From NCBI RefSeq assembly GCF_005843885.1, contig NZ_CP040443.1, positions 1,240,001-1,304,000 on the forward strand: 64,000 nt of DNA, written 5' to 3'. Within the stretch, counting starts at the first letter, position 1; each line of letters begins with the position of its first letter. The position numbers were made by a program, and so were the translations under genes. Shown piece after piece: positions 35,500 to 45,150 of the stretch. This stretch comes from Escherichia sp. E4742. GTDB taxonomy: Bacteria > Pseudomonadota > Gammaproteobacteria > Enterobacterales > Enterobacteriaceae. The notes below the pieces were generated by a model that did no database searches, was not told the DNA's origin, and worked only from the letters and a program-made list of their open reading frames with translations.

Positions 35500-36912
35500 T
35501 TACGGTATCGGATTGACCAACAGCTGCCCTATCGAGCCGCGATCGGCCATTTCCAGCGTCTGGCTATTAAAGTAGAACGGGAAGTGCGCCCAGGAAGGCT
35601 GACCGAAATAGACAAGCAGCTCCACTTGTCCGTCAACCCAAACGGTATCTTTCCAGCCTCTGTCTTCCGGGAACGGCATTGCGCCGTTAACGTTGCGGAT
35701 CTGGAACATCACGCCTTCAATATGGAACGCTTGCGGCTCGTCCGCGCGTACCGTCCAGCGCTCCCACGTTCCTTGCTGCGCGGTGACATCAATACGGTTG
35801 ACGTCCCACAACTTCCCATTGATACCAGGATCGTCACCCAGGCTAATATCACGACTACGAATCGGTGAACCGGCCATAATTTCAGTCGGCAACAGGCGCA
35901 TCGGCAGGCTGTCAGTGACCAGTGGCAGTAGCCCAGTTGGGCGCAGCGTTAGCACCAGCGTAGAAACCAGAATGCTGGATGGCTCAAAGAAGCCACGAAT
36001 ACGATCAACAATACTCGCCGCTTCGCCACAGGTGATAGACACTTCATCACCGTTGCTCATATCCACCAGAATCTCACGACGCTCGCCCGGTGCCAGCGAA
36101 AGTTGTTTTACCGATACTGGCGCAGGCAGGAATCCCTGATCGCCTGAAATCACATGCAATGGACGTCCGTCACTCATCTGTAGTTGATAGCGACGAGAGT
36201 TCGACGCGTTCAGCAGTCGCAAGCGCACCCAGCCACGCGAGACTTCAACGTACGGGCTTTGTACACCGTTAACCAGCAGCGTATCACCAACAAAGCCGCC
36301 GCTTCCTGGTTCGTTATATTCTGGTGTGCCAAAGTTATCCAGGCGTTTATCCTGAATAATGACCGGAAAATCATCGACACCATAATGGTTGGGGATAGGC
36401 AGCGACTTGCTGACTTCATCTTCCACCAGCCACATCCCGGCAAGGCCGTTATAGACCTGCTGAGCCGTGCGGTTGGGGGTATTGGCGTGATACCACAGAG
36501 TAGCTGCGTTCTGGCGAATGGGGAGTACGGGGGCCCAGTCAGCATTAGGCGACATCATCCGTGCCGGACCGCCCATCAGTGGGCCTGGCACTTGTAGCCC
36601 GGCCACCGTCATTGAGACATTTTCTGTCAGGCGGTTGCTGTAAATAAGCTTAACATCGTCGCCCTTCCAGACGCGGATAGTCGGCCCCAGGTAACGGCCA
36701 TTGATTCCCCAGACCGACGCACGTGTCCCAGGCGTAAATGACCAGTGCGCACGTTGTACAGTCATAAACAGCGGTTGCCCACGGCGAGATTCAAGCAGCG
36801 GCGGAACGGGTAGCGGTTGCTGTTGCCCGGCTGCTCTGGCCTTCAGGGGAACAGCGCCTGCACAAAGTGCAATCCCCGATGCCTGAATGAACTGACGCCG
36901 ACTGAGTGACAT
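35500..36912 (-). CDS. ftsP: FtsP (SufI), Tat-exported cell division protein
   Basis: A 470-aa periplasmic protein with three cupredoxin domains like a multicopper oxidase, but the copper ligands are not conserved. The Tat signal has SRRQFIQ and is cut near KARA (residue 27). It protects the divisome during stress and interacts with FtsN-era division genes. Downstream of plsC by 73 bases, as in other E. coli, so the two may be co-transcribed. Confidence 0.95.
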   Translation of the reverse strand: MSLSRRQFIQASGIALCAGAVPLKARAAGQQQPLPVPPLLESRRGQPLFMTVQRAHWSFTPGTRASVWGINGRYLGPTIRVWKGDDVKLIYSNRLTENVSMTVAGLQVPGPLMGGPARMMSPNADWAPVLPIRQNAATLWYHANTPNRTAQQVYNGLAGMWLVEDEVSKSLPIPNHYGVDDFPVIIQDKRLDNFGTPEYNEPGSGGFVGDTLLVNGVQSPYVEVSRGWVRLRLLNASNSRRYQLQMSDGRPLHVISGDQGFLPAPVSVKQLSLAPGERREILVDMSNGDEVSITCGEAASIVDRIRGFFEPSSILVSTLVLTLRPTGLLPLVTDSLPMRLLPTEIMAGSPIRSRDISLGDDPGINGKLWDVNRIDVTAQQGTWERWTVRADEPQAFHIEGVMFQIRNVNGAMPFPEDRGWKDTVWVDGQVELLVYFGQPSWAHFPFYFNSQTLEMADRGSIGQLLVNPIP

Positions 36913-36985
36913 ATTTGCTCCATGTAAAACTGGCTAAAGTAATACCGTGCAGGAAAGTGTTCCCGCAAAAATACAGATTGCCGAC

Positions 36986-37723
36986 TTAAACTTTTCCGGC
37001 GGCTTCGCGTTCTGCGACTTCTTTATCGAGCTCGGCGATTTTTTGTTCCATTATCGAACGACAATGGGCCGCCAGCTCGCGAACCTGATCTTTACCATAT
37101 TGACTGACATCAATTGGCGGCAGCATTTCGACAATCACCAGACCGTTGTGTAGCCGGTTAAGATTAATCTTATTCGAAGTTGTGGAAACACACACGGGAA
37201 TAATCGGCACACCTGCTGCAATTGCCGCGTGAAATGCCCCGGTCTTGAACGGTAGCAGGCCGCGACCACGACTGCGGGTACCTTCCGGGAACATCCAGAT
37301 GGAAATACGGCGTTTTTTGAAGTGATTCACCACTTCCGCAATAGTGCCGTGTGCCTTAGTACGGTTGTTTCTGTCGATCAATAAGTTACCGGTTAACCAG
37401 TACAACTGCCCAAAGAAGGGGATCCACAGCAAACTCTTTTTACCTACAGTGACTGTCGGCGGCTGCACGATGTTTGATGCCGTCACCATGTCATAGTTGT
37501 TCTGATGGTTAGCAATATAGATAGCATTACCGTAGCTTTCGGCATCAGCAGGTTTGCGACATTCGACCTTCAGGCCGTACAGCGGCGCAAGACGACCAAA
37601 CATATGCCCGAAGGTAGCCACATGCTTCGGATTACGCGGGCTGAAAAGGCAGTAAATGGAGCCGAATACACAGACTAAGATGCTGTAAATAACGGTAATA
37701 ATAAGACGAAAGATATATAGCAT
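36986..37723 (-). CDS. plsC: 1-acylglycerol-3-phosphate acyltransferase
   Basis: A 245-aa inner-membrane enzyme that adds the second acyl chain to make phosphatidic acid. The catalytic NHQNNYD (HxxxxD, near residue 73) and the substrate-binding EGTRSRG (near 146) are present. An N-terminal hydrophobic helix (about 5-28) anchors it. Essential gene of phospholipid synthesis; length is standard. Confidence 0.97.
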   Translation of the reverse strand: MLYIFRLIITVIYSILVCVFGSIYCLFSPRNPKHVATFGHMFGRLAPLYGLKVECRKPADAESYGNAIYIANHQNNYDMVTASNIVQPPTVTVGKKSLLWIPFFGQLYWLTGNLLIDRNNRTKAHGTIAEVVNHFKKRRISIWMFPEGTRSRGRGLLPFKTGAFHAAIAAGVPIIPVCVSTTSNKINLNRLHNGLVIVEMLPPIDVSQYGKDQVRELAAHCRSIMEQKIAELDKEVAEREAAGKV

Positions 37724-37886
37724 AACACCCTCTGAAGATCTGAGAGACTGGCATTGTACGTCACCTGAAATCAGGTTAGGGCATTGTTAAAAGCCGCTCT
37801 CTGGAAAAACGTATTGTTAATCGCAACGCATGAATAAACAACGGTTTCAAGGGAATTTTTATTGTTTATACAGACTAAATGCGGCA

Positions 37887-37952
37887 CCGGATGACGACTT
37901 CAACGTTTCATCCGGTTCACCTTTTTGACAGGAGATGGACGGCCCTCTCCTG
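37887..37952. terminator. Two hairpins between parC and plsC
   Basis: An 8-bp stem (CCGGATGA and its complement, 37887-37915) and a 7-bp stem (CAGGAGA and complement, 37929-37952) lie in the 233-base gap downstream of parC. They may end the parC transcript; U-runs are weak. Confidence 0.45.
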
Positions 37953-37956
37953 CATT

Positions 37957-40206
37957 TTACTCTTCGCTGTCAGCGCGTCGCGGAGCGTCAATCTCGACAC
38001 GGTCGATACGCTGTAAACCACGCATCAAGGTGCCGCGACGGCCACGCTCACCGGTCACTTTCAGCAACTCTTCCGGGCGCAGTTTGATTTTGCGTTTCCC
38101 GACATGAATCGTCAGCGTACTTTGTGGGGGCAGGACATACAGATGTGCAAGCCCATCCTCGCCACGAGCAGCTTCTGCCGACGGGATGTTAATGATCTTG
38201 TTGCCTTTACCCTTCGACAGTTGCGGGAGCTCACTGACCGGGAACATCAGCATACGTCCAGCCAGAGTAATCGCCAGCAACATATCGGAAGGATCCTGAA
38301 TCACCACTGGAGGCATAACATGCGCGTTTTCTGGCAGAGTAATCAGTGCCTTACCTGCACGGTTACGCGCCACCAGATCGTTAAAGGTACAGACGAATCC
38401 GTAACCTGCATCGGAAGCCATCAACAGTTTCTGATCGTCGCTTTCCATTAGCATGTGATCAACGGTAGCGCCTGGCGGCAACGTCAGTTTACCGGTGAGC
38501 GGTTCGCCCTGACCACGCGCTGAAGGCAGCGTAATGGGGTCGATGGCGTAGCTGCGTCCGGTAGAGTCTACAAACACCACAGGCTGGTTACTCTTGCCTT
38601 TCACCGCAGCTTTGAAACTATCACCTGCTTTGTAGTTCAGACCTGGGGCGTCGATATCATGACCTTTGGCACTACGCACCCAGCCCATCTGCGACAACAC
38701 AATGGTAACCGGCTCAGACGGCAACATGTCGTGCTCGCTCATCGCTTTCGCTTCTTCGCGTTCCTGCAGCGGCGAACGGCGATCGTCGCCATACGCTTGT
38801 GCGTCAGCCTGTAGCTCTTTCTTCAGCAGATTATTCATTTTGCGCTCGGAAGCCAGAATGCCCTGCAACTGATCGCGCTCTTTTTCCAGCTCGTTCTGCT
38901 CACCGCGAATCTTCATCTCTTCCAGTTTGGCGAGGTGACGCAGTTTCAGTTCGAGGATGGCTTCGGCCTGGGTTTCCGAGAGGTCAAAACGCGACATCAG
39001 CGCCGGTTTCGGTTCATCTTCATTACGAATGATCTCAATCACATCATCGATGTTGAGAAACGCCTTCAGCAAACCTTCCAGGATATGCAAGCGCTTGAGG
39101 ACTTTCTCCAGACGATAGTTCAGACGGCGGCGTACGGTATCACGACGGAACACCAGCCATTCAGAGAGGATTTCCCGCAGGTTTTTCACCGCCGGACGCC
39201 CATCCAGACCGATCATATTGAGGTTAATACGATAGCTCTTTTCCAGATCGGTGGTGGCGAAGAGGTGATTCATCACCTGCTCCATATCCACGCGGTTGGA
39301 ACGCGGCACGATCACCAGACGGGTCGGGTTCTCGTGGTCAGATTCATCGCGCAGATCGTCAACCATCGGCAGCTTCTTGTTGCGCATTTGCGCAGCAATC
39401 TGCTCCAGCACGCGCGCGCCAGAAACCTGATGCGGTAGTGCGCTGATAACCACCGCGCCATCTTCTTTCTTCCACACCGCGCGCATCCGCACAGAACCGC
39501 GACCGTTCTCGTAGATTTTGCGGATCTCCGCTCGGGAGGTAATGATTTCCGCTTCGGTCGGGTAGTCCGGCCCCTGCACGATATCCAGTAACTGGTCGAG
39601 CGTGGTATTGGGCTGCTCAATTAAGGCGATTGCCGCCTGCGCGACTTCACGCAGGTTGTGCGGCGGAATATCCGTCGCCATGCCGACGGCAATGCCGGTG
39701 GTGCCGTTAAGTAAAATATTCGGCAAGCGGGCGGGGAGCATTTTCGGCTCTTGCAACGTGCCATCGAAGTTTGGCACCCAATCCGCCGTTCCTTGCCCCA
39801 GTTCACTTAATAAAAGCTCGGAATATTTCGACAGGCGGGATTCGGTGTAACGCATTGCTGCGAACGATTTCGGATCGTCCGGCGCCCCCCAGTTCCCCTG
39901 CCCGTCCACCAGCGGATAACGGTAAGAGAATGGCTGCGCCATCAGCACCATCGCTTCATAACAGGCGCTGTCGCCATGCGGATGGTATTTACCCAGTACG
40001 TCACCGACAGTACGAGCCGACTTTTTAAATTTGGCGGTAGCATTCAGGCCCAGTTCTGACATCGCATACACAATGCGGCGTTGAACGGGTTTCAGACCAT
40101 CACCAATAAACGGCAACGCACGGTCCATGATCACGTACATGGAGTAGTTTAAGTAGGCGTTCTCCGTAAACTCATGCAGCGCAAGGCGCTCTGCCATATC
40201 GCTCAT
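37957..40206 (-). CDS. parC: Topoisomerase IV subunit A
   Basis: A 749-aa DNA-cleaving subunit that decatenates chromosomes with ParE. The active Tyr120 is in AAMRYTESR. The quinolone-determining positions Ser80 and Glu84 are unmutated (HPHGDSACYE), so it is not a resistance allele there. The C-terminus ends ...RRADSEE; the K-12 protein as I recall is 752 aa and ends ...RRASSGDSEE, so three residues are missing here. Several substitutions around residues 360-420 also differ from my memory of K-12. Confidence 0.97.
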   Translation of the reverse strand: MSDMAERLALHEFTENAYLNYSMYVIMDRALPFIGDGLKPVQRRIVYAMSELGLNATAKFKKSARTVGDVLGKYHPHGDSACYEAMVLMAQPFSYRYPLVDGQGNWGAPDDPKSFAAMRYTESRLSKYSELLLSELGQGTADWVPNFDGTLQEPKMLPARLPNILLNGTTGIAVGMATDIPPHNLREVAQAAIALIEQPNTTLDQLLDIVQGPDYPTEAEIITSRAEIRKIYENGRGSVRMRAVWKKEDGAVVISALPHQVSGARVLEQIAAQMRNKKLPMVDDLRDESDHENPTRLVIVPRSNRVDMEQVMNHLFATTDLEKSYRINLNMIGLDGRPAVKNLREILSEWLVFRRDTVRRRLNYRLEKVLKRLHILEGLLKAFLNIDDVIEIIRNEDEPKPALMSRFDLSETQAEAILELKLRHLAKLEEMKIRGEQNELEKERDQLQGILASERKMNNLLKKELQADAQAYGDDRRSPLQEREEAKAMSEHDMLPSEPVTIVLSQMGWVRSAKGHDIDAPGLNYKAGDSFKAAVKGKSNQPVVFVDSTGRSYAIDPITLPSARGQGEPLTGKLTLPPGATVDHMLMESDDQKLLMASDAGYGFVCTFNDLVARNRAGKALITLPENAHVMPPVVIQDPSDMLLAITLAGRMLMFPVSELPQLSKGKGNKIINIPSAEAARGEDGLAHLYVLPPQSTLTIHVGKRKIKLRPEELLKVTGERGRRGTLMRGLQRIDRVEIDAPRRADSEE

Positions 40207-40309
40207 TAATTCTGATTCCTCAACTTATTCGCCAGCCTTCAAAGGGGCAATATTGCTGGAGATACTACATTATCTGCCGCGTCGAGTCACAGGAGATCAG
40301 CGTCATTAG

Positions 40310-40334
40310 CGCCGCCGGACGTGCTCCGGCGGCG
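40310..40334. terminator. Hairpin after ygiS
   Basis: A perfect 10-bp GC-rich stem (CGCCGCCGGA and its complement) with a CGTGC loop lies just downstream of the ygiS stop, upstream of parC. Confidence 0.6.
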
Positions 40335-40343
40335 ATAAAGGCA

Positions 40344-41951
40344 TCAATGTGCCTTGATATACAACTCTTTGCTGTAGACATAATCCTGAGGATTATGCAG
40401 CGGGAAACCGCCAACGTAGGGTTTAAGCAGTTTGATCAGCGGTTGATAGTAGATGGGGATGAGCGGAGCCTGCTGGTTGATAATGGCCTCGGCCTGTTGA
40501 TACAGCATGTTACGTTTCCCCGCATCAGTGGTTTGCGCCGCCTGATTCAATATCGCGTCATACTGCGTGTTTTTCCAGTGACCGACGTTCTCTTCACTAT
40601 CGCTTTTAAGCGTGTTCAGGAAGGTGGAAGCATCATTATACGTCGCATCCCACGACTGCCGCGACAACATGAAATCACCGCTACGCCGGGCATCAAGATA
40701 CGTTTTCCACTCCATCGTGCGCAGCGTCACCTGTGCGCCAAGCCATTTTTTCCATTCGGAAGACAAGGCTATCGCCGTTTTCTCATGCAGATCGTATTTG
40801 TTGTAGAACAGTTCAAAGCGTAGCGGGTGAGAGGCGTCGTATCCCGCCTGTTTCAGCAATGCTTTTGCCGTCGCCACGCGCTCACTCATTGGCTGTTGCA
40901 GTTCATTGAACGTCGGCGCGCTAAAGCCTTCAACTTCTGGCGGCGTCAATGTTGTTGCAGGCGTTCGTAGCCCAAGTATCTTTTGCGCGATTAACGGCCT
41001 GTCGACCGTAAGATACAACGCCCGCCGCACACGGGCGTCGTCAAACGGCGGTTTCCGGGTGTTGAAGTTGTAATATTCGCTGTTCAGACGCGGGATAATC
41101 TGCAACTCGCCTGGCAACGATTTTTCGATAGCAGGAATTTGCTGCGCCGGAACCCAGGTCAGATCGACCTCTCCCGCGCGATAGCGGTTATAGCCAGTGA
41201 CCGAATTATCCAGCGCCAGATACTCGACCTGCTGCAAAACTGTATGCCCTGCATCGCGGTACTTAGAATTTTTGCGAGCAGTAATCTTTTCGTTAACCAC
41301 CCATTTATCAAGCACAAAGGCACCGTTGTAAACCATATGCTCTGGCTTACTCCAGCTATCGCCATATTTCGCTATCACATGATGTGGAACAGGAAACAAC
41401 GTCGGCCAGGCGAGCATCGTCGTGAACCAGGGAACGGGCTGCTCAAGCGTGACTTCAAGAGTGCGGTCATCCGTCGCTTTCACGCCTAACGATGAGGCAT
41501 CAGCTTTTCCCGCCACAATAGCCGCAGCATTTTTTATATGCGCCTGCGCCAGATAACCAGCAAAAGGACTTGCTGTTTTGGGGTCAACCGCGCGCTGCCA
41601 GCCGAGGACAAAATCCTGTGCCGTCAGAGGCTGTCCATCAGACCACTGTAAGCCGTTACATAAATGGAAAACATAGCGTTTGCCGCCATCTGACACTTCC
41701 CAGGACTCGGCCTGAGCGGGTTGCACTTTGCCTTCGCCGTCTATCCATACCAGACCTTCAAACAGATCCAGCACAATCTGCGCGGCAGTATTCTCCTCAA
41801 CCTTTTGCGGGTCGAGTGTGCCTGGATCGCTATGATTGTTGTAACGAAAGACTTGTTGCGAAGAGAGCGGAGTATTGGCGGGAACGTCAGCAGCATAGAG
41901 AGGAGTCGCACTTACCAGGCTGACCAGCCATAATAAATTTCGCGTATACAT
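40344..41951 (-). CDS. ygiS: YgiS, periplasmic substrate-binding protein (OppA family)
   Basis: A 535-aa SBP_bac_5 protein with a signal peptide ending near LYAAD (residue 20). Other E. coli work links YgiS to uptake of bile salt such as deoxycholate; it has no dedicated permease genes here. The large two-lobed fold is intact (FRYNNHSDPGTLDPQ early, CNGLQWSDGQPLTAQDFV near 98). In K-12 the mqsRA toxin-antitoxin genes follow upstream and MqsR targets ygiS, but they are absent in this window. Confidence 0.94.
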   Translation of the reverse strand: MYTRNLLWLVSLVSATPLYAADVPANTPLSSQQVFRYNNHSDPGTLDPQKVEENTAAQIVLDLFEGLVWIDGEGKVQPAQAESWEVSDGGKRYVFHLCNGLQWSDGQPLTAQDFVLGWQRAVDPKTASPFAGYLAQAHIKNAAAIVAGKADASSLGVKATDDRTLEVTLEQPVPWFTTMLAWPTLFPVPHHVIAKYGDSWSKPEHMVYNGAFVLDKWVVNEKITARKNSKYRDAGHTVLQQVEYLALDNSVTGYNRYRAGEVDLTWVPAQQIPAIEKSLPGELQIIPRLNSEYYNFNTRKPPFDDARVRRALYLTVDRPLIAQKILGLRTPATTLTPPEVEGFSAPTFNELQQPMSERVATAKALLKQAGYDASHPLRFELFYNKYDLHEKTAIALSSEWKKWLGAQVTLRTMEWKTYLDARRSGDFMLSRQSWDATYNDASTFLNTLKSDSEENVGHWKNTQYDAILNQAAQTTDAGKRNMLYQQAEAIINQQAPLIPIYYQPLIKLLKPYVGGFPLHNPQDYVYSKELYIKAH

Positions 41952-42058
41952 GGTATTCCTTACCGGAGAAATTATAAGCCCGACAACAATACGCCTGTGG
42001 CATTGTTAGCTCAAACTTATCGCGAGTGATTTGGTTCACACTCCGGAAAAGATCCCCT

Positions 42059-42541
42059 TCACATTAAGGGCACATAAACATCCGTTTTCAATTGCTGCTC
42101 TACCATTCCTTCGCCCAGGTTGGTGTAATGAAACAGAATTGGTGCTTTGCGCATTTTCTCGCCGCTTTCAGGAAGCCAGTTGCGAATGATGGTCCAGATA
42201 GTGTGAGATATGTTATCCAGGTCGCCAACATGGCGGGCTACGGCATAACGTCCCGAAGTAAGTTCACCATTACTCACGCCATAACGATTCTCCGGAATCG
42301 GTTCGCTAACGCTGCCGCAGATATCAAAGCGAAACGCTTCCGGCGCGGTGCTTGCAGGGTCGTCCCAGGCAACGCCAAATGTCTGGCTTTGATTAACAGG
42401 AGAAAGCCCCGTCTCTTTGCGCCACATGATAAATTTCGCCACGCTGTAGTTGAGCAACTCAGGGCTACAGCGATGTGGCAACAAAGCCACGCGGGTTGAA
42501 GGGAAATTGATGATGTTCACGTCCAGTGCCTGGTTTTTCAT
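42059..42541 (-). CDS. ygiV: YgiV, GyrI-like repressor/effector-binding protein
   Basis: A 160-aa GyrI/AraC effector-binding-like protein. The E. coli homolog represses mcbR and affects biofilm. Blocks HRCSPELLN, SQTFGVAWDDP and the ending TDVYVPL match. Next to a missing mqsRA; ygiW lies just upstream with a hairpin in between. Confidence 0.92.
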   Translation of the reverse strand: MKNQALDVNIINFPSTRVALLPHRCSPELLNYSVAKFIMWRKETGLSPVNQSQTFGVAWDDPASTAPEAFRFDICGSVSEPIPENRYGVSNGELTSGRYAVARHVGDLDNISHTIWTIIRNWLPESGEKMRKAPILFHYTNLGEGMVEQQLKTDVYVPLM

Positions 42542-42562
42542 GTTGCCTCCCTGCGAACTTAT

Positions 42563-42583
42563 TCCCGGGAACGCGTCCCGGGA
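42563..42583 (-). terminator. Hairpin between ygiW and ygiV
   Basis: The palindromic 8-mer TCCCGGGA occurs twice around a 5-base loop, just after the ygiW stop. It can form an 8-bp stem, without a clear U-run. Confidence 0.5.
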
Positions 42584-42592
42584 GCGGTAAAG

Positions 42593-42985
42593 TTACGGGT
42601 TTACTTTGCGGATCTGTTTAACGTCAATTTCAACAGAGTTCCAGTCTTTATCCACTTCGCCCTGAATCTCAACCGTATCTTTCGGTGTTACCGTCACACC
42701 GTTCCAGCGTTTGTGGTCGATATCGACATTGATAGTACCGCTGGCATCTTTGAACACGTAGAGATCGTCAGAGATGCGTTCAACGATATTGCCGCGCAGG
42801 GTTACCCAGGTATCATCACGCAGGGATTTTGCGTTTTCTACGTTAGTTACGCTGCCGTTCGGCCCCTGGAATCCTCCGGTCTGACTTTGTGTTGCCGATG
42901 GGCCAGAAAAACCACCCTGCTCTGCTGCCATTACCGGTGCGCTGCACAGGGCCATTACTGCAATTGCTGCTGCGAATTTTTTCAT
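42593..42985 (-). CDS. ygiW: YgiW, periplasmic BOF (OB-fold) stress protein
   Basis: A 130-aa secreted protein with a signal peptide cut near VMAAEQ (residue 20) and a BOF domain of OB-fold type (about 50-128; DTWVTLRGNI, DIDVKQIRK). Linked to stress (peroxide, cadmium, acid) and to the QseBC system in other work. The ATG at 42985 gives the known length; the frame is open 57 bases further. Divergent from qseB. Confidence 0.94.
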   Translation of the reverse strand: MKKFAAAIAVMALCSAPVMAAEQGGFSGPSATQSQTGGFQGPNGSVTNVENAKSLRDDTWVTLRGNIVERISDDLYVFKDASGTINVDIDHKRWNGVTVTPKDTVEIQGEVDKDWNSVEIDVKQIRKVNP

Positions 42986-43034
42986 GTTTGTTACTCCCTT
43001 TAATGTCTGTTTCCGAGTATTAAACAAGATAGTC

Positions 43035-43051
43035 CTTAACAACTTCTTAAG
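43035..43051 (+). promoter_or_regulatory. PmrA/QseB-type box in the ygiW-qseB spacer
   Basis: CTTAAC-AACTT-CTTAAG is a direct repeat with 5-base spacing matching the PmrA box YTTAAK-N5-YTTAAK at all but the final base of the first half. PmrA/BasR cross-regulates qseBC in E. coli, and QseB also binds this spacer, so the site is a likely operator for qseBC and perhaps ygiW. Confidence 0.6.
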
Positions 43052-43136
43052 GAAAAAAAAGAAAATTTAGGGCTGTACAGAGCACGTTACAACACGGTTT
43101 ACTGGCAACGAATACAGCTATCGCAGGGATGAAAAG

Positions 43137-43796
43137 ATGCGAATTTTACTGATAGAAGATGACATGCTGATTGGTGACGGCATCAAAACAGGTCTGAGTA
43201 AGATGGGCTTTAGTGTTGACTGGTTTACGGAAGGTCGTCAGGGAAAAGAGGCGCTTTATAGCGCACCTTATGACGCAGTGATCCTTGATCTCACCTTACC
43301 AGGAATGGATGGTCGCGATATTTTGCGCGAGTGGCGGAGTAAAGGTCAGCGTGAACCGGTACTGATTCTCACCGCTCGCGACGCTCTGGCCGAACGCGTG
43401 GAAGGTTTGCGCCTGGGAGCCGACGATTATCTATGCAAACCTTTTGCATTGATAGAAGTCGCCGCCAGGCTGGAAGCTCTGATGCGCCGAACCAACGGCC
43501 AGGCCAGCAACGAGCTGCGCCACGGTAACGTCATGCTCGACCCCGGCAAACGTATCGCCACGCTGGCTGGCGAACCCTTAACGCTGAAACCAAAAGAATT
43601 TGCCCTGTTGGAATTACTGATGCGTAACGCCGGTCGGGTACTGCCGCGCAAACTGATTGAAGAAAAACTGTATACCTGGGACGAAGAGGTCACCAGTAAT
43701 GCCGTCGAAGTGCATGTACATCACCTGCGGCGCAAACTTGGCAGTGACTTTATTCGTACTGTTCACGGTATAGGCTACACATTAGGTGATAAATGA
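43137..43796 (+). CDS. qseB: QseB, response regulator (OmpR/PhoB family)
   Basis: A 219-aa two-component regulator. The receiver domain has the phospho-acceptor Asp51 (AVILDLTLPG), the acidic pocket near EDD (residues 7-9) and Lys in LCKPF near 101; the C-terminal winged helix (about 125-218) binds DNA. It overlaps qseC by ATGA. QseBC responds to autoinducer-3/adrenaline-type and envelope signals and controls motility and virulence genes. Confidence 0.97.
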   Translation: MRILLIEDDMLIGDGIKTGLSKMGFSVDWFTEGRQGKEALYSAPYDAVILDLTLPGMDGRDILREWRSKGQREPVLILTARDALAERVEGLRLGADDYLCKPFALIEVAARLEALMRRTNGQASNELRHGNVMLDPGKRIATLAGEPLTLKPKEFALLELLMRNAGRVLPRKLIEEKLYTWDEEVTSNAVEVHVHHLRRKLGSDFIRTVHGIGYTLGDK

Positions 43797-45142
43797 AATT
43801 TACCCAACGCCTTAGTCTGCGAGTCAGACTGACGCTGATCTTTTTGATTCTGGCCTCGGTGACCTGGCTGCTCTCCAGCTTTGTCGCCTGGAAACAAACT
43901 ATTGATAATGTCGATGAGTTATTCGATACCCAGTTGATGCTGTTTGCCAAGCGGTTAAGTACGCTCGATCTTAACGAAATCAACGCGGCAGATCGTATGG
44001 CGCAGACACCGAATAAATTAAAACACGGTCACGTAGATGATGATGCACTGACCTTTGCTGTCTTTACTCACGACGGCAACATGGTCCTTAACGATGGCGA
44101 CAATGGAGAAGATATTCCCTACAGCTATCAACGTGACGGGTTTGCTAACGGGCAACTGGTAGGTGAAGACGATCCCTGGCGCTTTGTCTGGATGACGTCA
44201 CATGATGGTAAATATCGCATCGTTGTTGGCCAGGAGTGGGAATACCGCGAAGACATGGCGCTGGCGATTGTCACTGGACAGCTCATTCCCTGGCTTGTCG
44301 CGCTGCCTATCATGTTGATCATCATGATGGTACTACTGGGTCGTGAACTCTCGCCACTAAACAAACTGGCTCTGGCGCTACGTATGCGCGATCCTGACTC
44401 GGAAAAACCGCTCAACGCTGACGGTGTACCCAACGAAGTGCGTCCGCTGGTCGAGTCGCTGAATCAACTTTTCGACCGTACACATGCGATGATGGTTCGT
44501 GAACGACGCTTTACCTCCGATGCCGCTCACGAACTGCGTAGCCCGTTAACAGCGCTGAAAGTACAAACCGAAGTCGCACAGCTTTCTGACGACGATCCGC
44601 AGGCACGAAAAAAAGCACTGATACAGTTACATTCCGGGATCGATCGCGCCACCCGCCTTGTTGATCAACTGCTCACACTATCGCGGCTCGACTCGCTGGA
44701 TAACCTTCAGGATGTTGCGGAGATCCCACTTGAAGATCTCCTGCAATCGTCGGTAATGGATATTTACCACACGGCTCAGCAGGCGAAAATTGACGTGCGG
44801 CTGACGCTCAATGCCCACGGCATCAAACGCACCGGACAACCGCTATTGCTAAGTTTGCTGGTACGAAATCTGCTGGATAACGCCGTACGCTACAGCCCAC
44901 AAGGCAGCGTGGTGGACGTCACGCTGAATGCAGATAATTTCGTCGTGAGGGATAACGGCCCCGGTGTGACGCCAGAGGCACTGGAACGAATTGGTGAACG
45001 TTTCTATCGCCCACCAGGACAAACCGCCACCGGGAGTGGGCTTGGGCTATCAATTGTCCAGCGGATCGCCAAATTGCATGGCATGAATGTTGTGTTTGGG
45101 AATGCAAAACAAGGTGGATTTGAGGCGAAGGTGAGCTGGTAA
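43793..45142 (+). CDS. qseC: QseC, sensor histidine kinase
   Basis: A 449-aa kinase with membrane segments at about 13-33 and 160-180 enclosing a periplasmic sensor domain, then a HAMP region, His246 (AAHELRSPLTAL) in the dimerisation domain, and the ATP-binding N box (NLLDNAVRYS) and G box (DNGPG, GSGLGLS). Partner of QseB. Confidence 0.97.
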   Translation: MKFTQRLSLRVRLTLIFLILASVTWLLSSFVAWKQTIDNVDELFDTQLMLFAKRLSTLDLNEINAADRMAQTPNKLKHGHVDDDALTFAVFTHDGNMVLNDGDNGEDIPYSYQRDGFANGQLVGEDDPWRFVWMTSHDGKYRIVVGQEWEYREDMALAIVTGQLIPWLVALPIMLIIMMVLLGRELSPLNKLALALRMRDPDSEKPLNADGVPNEVRPLVESLNQLFDRTHAMMVRERRFTSDAAHELRSPLTALKVQTEVAQLSDDDPQARKKALIQLHSGIDRATRLVDQLLTLSRLDSLDNLQDVAEIPLEDLLQSSVMDIYHTAQQAKIDVRLTLNAHGIKRTGQPLLLSLLVRNLLDNAVRYSPQGSVVDVTLNADNFVVRDNGPGVTPEALERIGERFYRPPGQTATGSGLGLSIVQRIAKLHGMNVVFGNAKQGGFEAKVSW

Positions 45143-45150
45143 CGCCTATG

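Noticed and set aside
37957..40206. Quinolone-resistance mutations in ParC
   Set aside because: Ser80 and Glu84 are wild type, so the allele gives no evidence of resistance at these sites.
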